NCBI GenBank assembly: GCA_030040175.1
Contig: JASHUF010000092.1
Span: 1 to 10,249 of the forward strand
Direction: 5' to 3'
Source of the DNA: Acidobacteriaceae bacterium
GTDB taxonomy: Bacteria; Acidobacteriota; Terriglobia; Terriglobales; Acidobacteriaceae
DNA length: 10,249 nucleotides
Of this stretch, positions 6,854 through 10,249 are shown in pieces. The number at the start of each line of letters is the position of its first letter. Within the stretch, counting starts at the first letter, position 1. The notes below the pieces were generated by a model, which had not been told where the DNA came from, ran no database searches, and worked only from the letters and a program-made list of their open reading frames with translations. Made by a program: the position numbers and the translations under genes.

Positions 6854-6884
6854 TCAAAACGCCATGTATGCAACCAGTTCTAGG

Positions 6885-7562
6885 CCGGATTCGCGTCTGC
6901 CGCGGGCGCCCGCAATGCGGCATTCCTGGTTCCGATTTTGTGACCAGTTGCGGCGCCGCGGGGGCGAACGGCGCGCAGGGCGGTTTGTGGCGGCGGCGAG
7001 GTGACGCGGAAGCCGCGCTCTCAGCCGCTCCTGGCGAATAACGTTCACTTCTATCGGCGCGTCTATTCTTTGCCGGCGTGTATTCCCCTCCATTTTCAGA
7101 CCGCTCCCCGGGGCATTGCTCAGATGGGAGGATTGTATGGCGCGACGCAGCGATCAGACACACCTGGGCCTCAGCCTCTTCACGCTCAGCGGATTGCATT
7201 GCGCCGGGCGCGCGTTCGGTGGCGGCGCAGGGGGAGGACCGGCGTCCGGTAATCGGGTGGTTCTTGAGTTTGTGGAGAAAGAAAGAGACAATCGAGAAAG
7301 AAGTCCGGCCCGCGCACCAACGGTTTCAGAAGCCAGCGCGCAATGTGCACAGGGGCCGCCGGGTTTGCCGAATGAACGGCGCCCAGGAACGCAAAGACAG
7401 CAATCTATGCGGCGGGCGCGGGTGCGCTCCCTGCGAGCTTTACCGCTTTCACGCGGATCGAGGCTTCCGCCAGGCTGCGGGGCGCGGGATTTTTTTGACA
7501 AGGGAATGCCAATTCCGCGGCTTCGCCACGACGGATGACTCATTTTGAGAGAGCAGAGATCG
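6885..7562. other. Long gap before the sensor kinase gene, no gene called
   Basis: These ~680 bp are GC-rich, with several long open frames on both strands that look like composition effects. The best gene candidate is an ATG at 7137 with GGGAGG six bases upstream, open for 133 codons to 7538. Its codon use worsens after about 60 nt (AGA, TTA, AGG appear) and the product is Arg/Pro/Gly-rich low-complexity sequence, so I leave it out. A perfect TTGACA lies at 7495-7500, but nothing resembling a -10 follows at 16-18 bp. The sensor kinase promoter is therefore not located, and the gap may hold a long leader or a decayed gene. Confidence 0.4.
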
Positions 7563-8750
7563 ATGCCGGCAATTGCGGACAAGACGAGCGATCCACCCGC
7601 GCTGGAGTGGGACGGAGCAGCACGCCGGCGGTCGGTCCTGATGCATCCGGTGGTGTTTGTGGCCGCCTTCACTTCGCTGGGAATGCTGTTTGCCGCGCAG
7701 GAATGGCTCAACATTGCCCACGCGGGGTATGCGATCAGCGCCACGGAGGTATTTGAGTCCTGGGGCGCGCAGTATTTCCTGTGGGGCGTGATCTGCCGGG
7801 TGCTGTGGAGCCTGTTCCGGCCCTTCATTCAAAATGCGAACGCCGGCCGGGTGCTGGCCATCGGCATCCCGGTGAGCCTGGCGGCCTGCCTGTTGGAAGA
7901 GACGATCTGGGTGGCGCTGTTCCCGAAGATTCCGGTAAACCACACCCCCATGCCTTTCTGGGACCGCGTGGCATTTAACTTCAAGGGCGACCTGGCGGAG
8001 AGCATGGCCATCTTCTGGGGCGCGTTCTTTTTCTTTCGCGGGATCGGCTACTACCAGCAGCTTCGGGAAAAGGAGACGGTGGCCGCACAGCTTGAGGCGC
8101 AACTGGCCAATGCGAAGATCGCGGCGCTGCGGATGCAGCTGAATCCGCACTTTCTTTTCAACACCATGAACAGCGTGTCCAGCCTCATGCGCAGCGACAT
8201 CGAAGGCGCGGACAGCCTGCTGGAACAACTGAGCAGCCTGTTGCGTATGACGCTGGAGCGGAGAGACATCCAGCTCATTCCGCTGCACGACGAGGTGGAG
8301 TTTACCGAGACCTACCTGGCCATGCAGGACCGGCGCTACGCGGGACGGGTGACGCGGTCGCTTACCGTCGATCCCAAAGTGCACGATGCCCTGGTTCCGG
8401 CAATGATTCTGCAGCCGATTGTGGAGAACGCCTACGTTCACGGGCTCTCGAAGCTGGACCACGGCGGGCATCTTACGATCGAGGTCTCAAAGGACGGCCA
8501 TCGGCTGAAGGCTTTGATTACCAACACCGGGGTGGGACTGAGGGCCGGCCCGGAGGGGCCAGTGAGCGGCAATGGGAGCGGTCACGGCGTGGGCCTGGCC
8601 AACGTGAGAAACCGGTTGCGCCTGCATTACGGAGAGAGCTGCGCGTTTTCCATACGGGAGATCGAGCCCAAGCGCGTGCAGGTCTCCATCCAGATTCCTT
8701 TCGAGCTTTCGACCAGCACGGCGGAAAACCTGACAAGGTACGGTGCCTGA
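7563..8750 (+). CDS. LytS/YehU-type membrane sensor histidine kinase
   Basis: The 395-residue inner-membrane kinase belongs to the His_kinase (LytS/YehU) family and should phosphorylate the response regulator encoded next. Four hydrophobic helices lie at about 25-51, 66-86, 96-120 and 144-164 and form the sensor region, which resembles neither a PAS nor a periplasmic domain; the signal is unknown. A short coiled coil (LREKETVAAQLEAQLANAKI, about 167-186) leads into the catalytic part. The phospho-acceptor box is QLNPHFLFNTMNSVSSL with His196, the hallmark HFLFN of the family. The N box is QPIVENAYVHG (E288, N289) and the glycine box GHGVGLANVRNRL (about 341-353). The G1 motif reads TNTGVG where many kinases have DNG, a mild deviation. 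I prefer ATG 7563 to TTG 7545, six codons upstream; neither has a strong ribosome site. The stop codon overlaps the regulator start (TGATG), so the two are translationally coupled. Confidence 0.92.
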   Translation: MPAIADKTSDPPALEWDGAARRRSVLMHPVVFVAAFTSLGMLFAAQEWLNIAHAGYAISATEVFESWGAQYFLWGVICRVLWSLFRPFIQNANAGRVLAIGIPVSLAACLLEETIWVALFPKIPVNHTPMPFWDRVAFNFKGDLAESMAIFWGAFFFFRGIGYYQQLREKETVAAQLEAQLANAKIAALRMQLNPHFLFNTMNSVSSLMRSDIEGADSLLEQLSSLLRMTLERRDIQLIPLHDEVEFTETYLAMQDRRYAGRVTRSLTVDPKVHDALVPAMILQPIVENAYVHGLSKLDHGGHLTIEVSKDGHRLKALITNTGVGLRAGPEGPVSGNGSGHGVGLANVRNRLRLHYGESCAFSIREIEPKRVQVSIQIPFELSTSTAENLTRYGA

Positions 8751-9508
8751 TGATTCACGCAGTGGTAGCGGATGACGAAGTGCTGGCGCGGCAGAAACTG
8801 CGCCAATTATTGAACGACGACCGGGACGTGGAGGTGGTGGGCGAGTGCGCGACCGCGCTCGAGACCATCGAGCTGGTGCGGGCAACGCATCCGGAGCTGC
8901 TGTTTCTGGATATTCATATGCCGGGCATGGACGGATTCGATGTGATTGCGGCGCTGTCGAGCCGGAGCGACACTCCGGCGCCGCGCGTGATTTTCACCAC
9001 CGCCTACGACCAATATGCGGTGCGCGCCTTCGAGGTGAATGCGGTGGATTATCTGTTGAAGCCGTTCACGCCTGAGCGGCTGCGCACGGCCGTGCAACGG
9101 GCGTGCGCGCAGTCGCGGGAGCGGCAACAACAGCAAGCGGACTCCGGAAACGGCACCAGCCAGGCGCCCAGCATTTATACGAACCGGATCATTTTCAAGT
9201 CGCGGGGCCGCATCCTTTTCCTCCCGGTCACCGACATCCGCTGGATTGGCGCCGAAGGGAATTATGTCCGGCTTTGCACGGCGACCGAGACTCATCTTCT
9301 GCGCGAGACCATGGCGCGCCTGGAGAGCCGGCTCGATCCGCGCGGATTTCTGCGCGTGCATCGCTCCTTCATTGTGAATCTGAAGTACGTGAAGGAAGTG
9401 CGCCGGGAGGGAAGCGGCGAATCGGTGGTGGTGCTCGACAGCGGCCATAAAGTTGCGCTCGGCCGCAGCTACCGCGCTTACCTGAACGAGCAGCTGCATC
9501 AATCCTGA
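8750..9508 (+). CDS. LytTR-family DNA-binding response regulator
   Basis: This 252-residue cytoplasmic transcription factor is the partner of the upstream kinase, whose TGA it overlaps by one base. The receiver domain (1-120) has the full active site: D8/D9 acidic pair, phospho-acceptor D54 in LLFLDIHMPGMDGFD, T83/T84 in VIFTTAYDQYAVRAF, and K104 in DYLLKPF. A polar Gln-rich linker (RERQQQQADSGNG, 123-135) connects to a LytTR DNA-binding domain (about 146-250) with IRWIGAEGNYVRL and GFLRVHRSFIVNLKYV. LytTR proteins bind pairs of short direct repeats upstream of target promoters. The nearest downstream gene is the XylE-like symporter. Enterobacterial relatives (YpdB, BtsR/YehT) each control a transporter gene, so the symporter is a reasonable, unproven target. 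Confidence 0.95.
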   Translation: MIHAVVADDEVLARQKLRQLLNDDRDVEVVGECATALETIELVRATHPELLFLDIHMPGMDGFDVIAALSSRSDTPAPRVIFTTAYDQYAVRAFEVNAVDYLLKPFTPERLRTAVQRACAQSRERQQQQADSGNGTSQAPSIYTNRIIFKSRGRILFLPVTDIRWIGAEGNYVRLCTATETHLLRETMARLESRLDPRGFLRVHRSFIVNLKYVKEVRREGSGESVVVLDSGHKVALGRSYRAYLNEQLHQS

Positions 9509-9723
9509 TACGCCCAAAAGAACGCGGCGATTCGCGCGGCCGCTGCCGGGATTCCATTCCCCTGCCGGGTGCCGAAGACAACCACATCCACGACCCCGTT
9601 GCGGCCGCCGGTTTGCGGGCAGACCCGCGCCTTGGAGTGTTGCAAGTCCGGGATTCGGGCATAGCTCCGCCGCGACCGGCGCCGGCCGATCCCAAGGCAT
9701 CCCGCGGGGCGTAAAGCCGGGCA
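9509..9723. other. Intergenic segment upstream of the symporter promoter
   Basis: No gene is seen in this first part of the 376-bp gap between the response regulator and the symporter. CTGCCGGG occurs twice as a direct repeat at 9543-9550 and 9562-9569 (period 19), and a palindrome CCGGCGCCGG lies at 9676-9685. A two-half-site direct repeat about two helical turns apart is the geometry LytTR regulators use, but this GC-rich sequence does not resemble their usual A/T-containing half-sites. An open frame on the minus strand here is a continuation of antisense over the regulator gene and is not called. Confidence 0.35.
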
Positions 9724-9752
9724 TTCCCAACCGCCCCTGACCGTACTAGAAT
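9724..9752 (+). promoter_or_regulatory. Putative sigma-70 promoter of the XylE-like symporter gene
   Basis: TTCCCA (9724-9729, four of six matches to the -35 box) and TAGAAT (9747-9752, five of six to the -10 box) are separated by the optimal 17 bp. Transcription would start near 9759, giving a leader of about 125 nt. A weak -35 with a good -10 is typical of activator-dependent promoters, which would suit control by the adjacent LytTR regulator. Confidence 0.42.
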
Positions 9753-9769
9753 TGGGCTTTCGTGCAAAA

Positions 9770-9846
9770 GCTCATCCGGCGATAGCCACGGGGAACGGCG
9801 TACAGGGGCGGAAGTCCGGGTGCAGTTGCCTCGCGGCGGATGGAGC
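9770..9846 (+). ncRNA. Possible structured 5' leader of the symporter mRNA
   Basis: A 9-bp closing stem (9770-9778, GCTCATCCG, with 9837-9846, CGGATGGAGC, one bulged G) encloses about 58 nt that can continue with GCGA/TCGC (9779-9782 with 9831-9834). The inner part contains GGGGAAC and GGAAGTCCGGGTGCAG, G-rich tracts like those in RNA cores, but I cannot match it to a known riboswitch class. The structure sits just after the predicted transcription start and ends 28 nt before the ribosome site, a position suited to cis-regulation. In a GC-rich region a stem of this length can arise by chance. Confidence 0.25.
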
Positions 9847-9884
9847 AGGCAGAAGACCTAAATCGATTTTCCGCAAAGGAGTCT

Positions 9885-10249
9885 ATGTCGCGATTGAATC
9901 CTTATGTCGTGTTGCTGACCGTCATCGCCACGCTCGGCGGATTGCTCTTTGGGTATGACACGGCCGTGATCAATGGAGCTGTGGACAGCCTGAAGGCCTA
10001 CTTCATCGATCCGCGGTTTACCGACCTGACCAACGCGGCGCAGGCCAACGGCGCGAATTCGCTGCTTGGCTTTGTGGTGTCGAGCGCGCTGATCGGTTGC
10101 ATTCTGGGCGGGCTGACCGGCGGGTGGGTAAGCACCCACATCGGGCGCAAGCGCGGATTGATTGTGGCCGCGCTGCTTTTTCTCATCTCGGCGCTGGGCG
10201 CCGCGGCGCCCGAGTTTCCGTTTGCGCCCATCGGCCACGGCGGACCGGG
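9885..10249 (+). CDS. xylE: XylE-like sugar:H+ symporter of the major facilitator superfamily, N-terminal part
   Basis: The first 121 codons are present; the gene runs off the right edge. The product should be a 12-helix inner-membrane proton symporter for D-xylose or a similar sugar. Helix 1 reads TLGGLLFGYDTAVINGAV, nearly the E. coli XylE signature, with Asp25 at the place of the proton-linked Asp27. A periplasmic loop then carries ANSLLGFVVSSALIGCILGG (helix 2, about 57-76), a sugar-porter hallmark, and the cytoplasmic loop 2-3 has GRKR (87-90). The stretch after helix 3 (APEFPFAPIGHGGP) fits the long loop that separates XylE from shorter relatives such as GalP. ATG 9885 follows AAAGGAG (9875-9881) by only 3 nt, a tight but usable spacing. 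It lies 376 bp after the LytTR regulator on the same strand, with its own candidate promoter. Substrate choice between xylose and hexoses cannot be fixed without the C-terminal half. Confidence 0.92.
   Translation, partial: MSRLNPYVVLLTVIATLGGLLFGYDTAVINGAVDSLKAYFIDPRFTDLTNAAQANGANSLLGFVVSSALIGCILGGLTGGWVSTHIGRKRGLIVAALLFLISALGAAAPEFPFAPIGHGGP

Larger units (their letters stand above)
6746..6884. mobile_element. MITE-like element with terminal inverted repeats and a 7-bp direct repeat, at the receptor stop codon
   Basis: The exact 7-mer TTCTAGG occurs at 6746-6752 and 6878-6884. Just inside lie inverted repeats: CTGGTTGCAT (6754-6763) pairs perfectly with ATGCAACCAG (6868-6877), and the match extends inward to 17 bp with two mismatches (6754-6770 against 6861-6877). 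The inner ~125 bp encode no protein but contain the second two-hairpin repeat. The layout of target duplication, inverted end, hairpin core, inverted end and target duplication is that of a small non-autonomous transposable element. The left 7-mer includes the last Phe codon and the TAG stop, so insertion would have left the reading frame whole. Because TTCTAGG contains CTAG, the stem can also be read outward to 16 bp with two G-U pairs (6748-6763 with 6868-6883). A large terminator-like stem-loop is therefore the alternative reading. Confidence 0.5.

Noticed and set aside
7495..7500. TTGACA as the -35 box of a sensor kinase promoter
   Set aside because: Positions 16-18 bp downstream are GC-rich (CGGCTT-like) with no -10 resemblance.
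7137..7538. 133-codon open frame with a good ribosome site
   Set aside because: Codon use degrades after about 20 codons and the product is Arg/Pro/Gly-rich with no recognisable domain. It is kept only as an observation on the gap.
7154..7828. 224-codon minus-strand open frame
   Set aside because: It overlaps the start of the sensor kinase in antisense and has a low-complexity, basic, Pro/Arg/Ser-rich product.
8807..9730. 307-codon minus-strand open frame opposite the response regulator
   Set aside because: It is entirely the mirror of a confidently identified gene; its His/Arg-rich composition is characteristic of an antisense frame.
9369..9767. 132-codon minus-strand open frame across the end of the response regulator
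   Set aside because: About a third is antisense to the LytTR domain and the product is Arg/Ser/Gly-rich with no domain.
9785..9846. Leader compared with a cobalamin riboswitch (GGGGAAC and AAGTCCGGGTGCAG) and with the RNase P RNA core (GGAAGTCCGGG)
   Set aside because: The spacing and the remaining conserved boxes of a cobalamin riboswitch are missing. RNase P RNA needs several hundred nt where fewer than 130 are available. The likeness is short and probably chance.

Overview
The window looks like a high-GC chromosomal segment from a soil-type acidobacterium (Acidobacteriota, probably Terriglobia). The main reason is the 1205-residue Oar-like TonB-dependent receptor with an N-terminal carboxypeptidase-regulatory-like domain, a type greatly expanded in that phylum. 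Supporting reasons are the GH3 glycosidase, the XylE-type symporter, and intergenic two-hairpin repeats built around GGGCTAAAGCCC-like palindromes. The taxonomic call is inference from gene content; no rRNA or other marker gene is present.

Layout. The left third is read on the minus strand. It holds the first 148 codons of a secreted GH3 beta-glucosidase/beta-xylosidase (1-446, running off the left edge), a Gfo/Idh/MocA oxidoreductase (722-1726), a 70-residue unknown protein just upstream of it (1779-1991), and a DUF2784 membrane protein (2318-2695). The 1992-2317 gap carries a two-hairpin repeat, a 4.9-copy tandem array of a 28-bp unit, and a 14-bp perfect palindrome. A 438-bp divergent gap (2696-3133) separates these from the plus-strand genes: the Oar-like receptor (3134-6751), a LytS/YehU-type sensor kinase (7563-8750) overlapping a LytTR response regulator (8750-9508), and the first 121 codons of a XylE-like sugar:H+ symporter (from 9885, running off the right edge). 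A second two-hairpin repeat lies right after the receptor stop codon. It sits inside a larger inverted-repeat element with a 7-bp direct repeat at both ends.

How the genes may work together. GH3 glycosidase, outer-membrane receptor and inner-membrane pentose/hexose symporter fit a theme of plant-polysaccharide use: trimming of xylo- or gluco-oligosaccharides, passage across the outer membrane, proton-coupled uptake. The LytS/LytTR pair lies directly upstream of the symporter, as in enterobacterial LytS/LytTR systems that switch on transporter genes. A recognisable promoter and a foldable leader precede the symporter. This functional link is inference.

The window contains no defence system, CRISPR array, phage gene or complete insertion sequence. 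The least ordinary signals are the non-coding ones: the MITE-like element at the receptor stop codon, the 28-bp tandem array, the octamer triplication downstream of the oxidoreductase, and the possible structured leader of the symporter.
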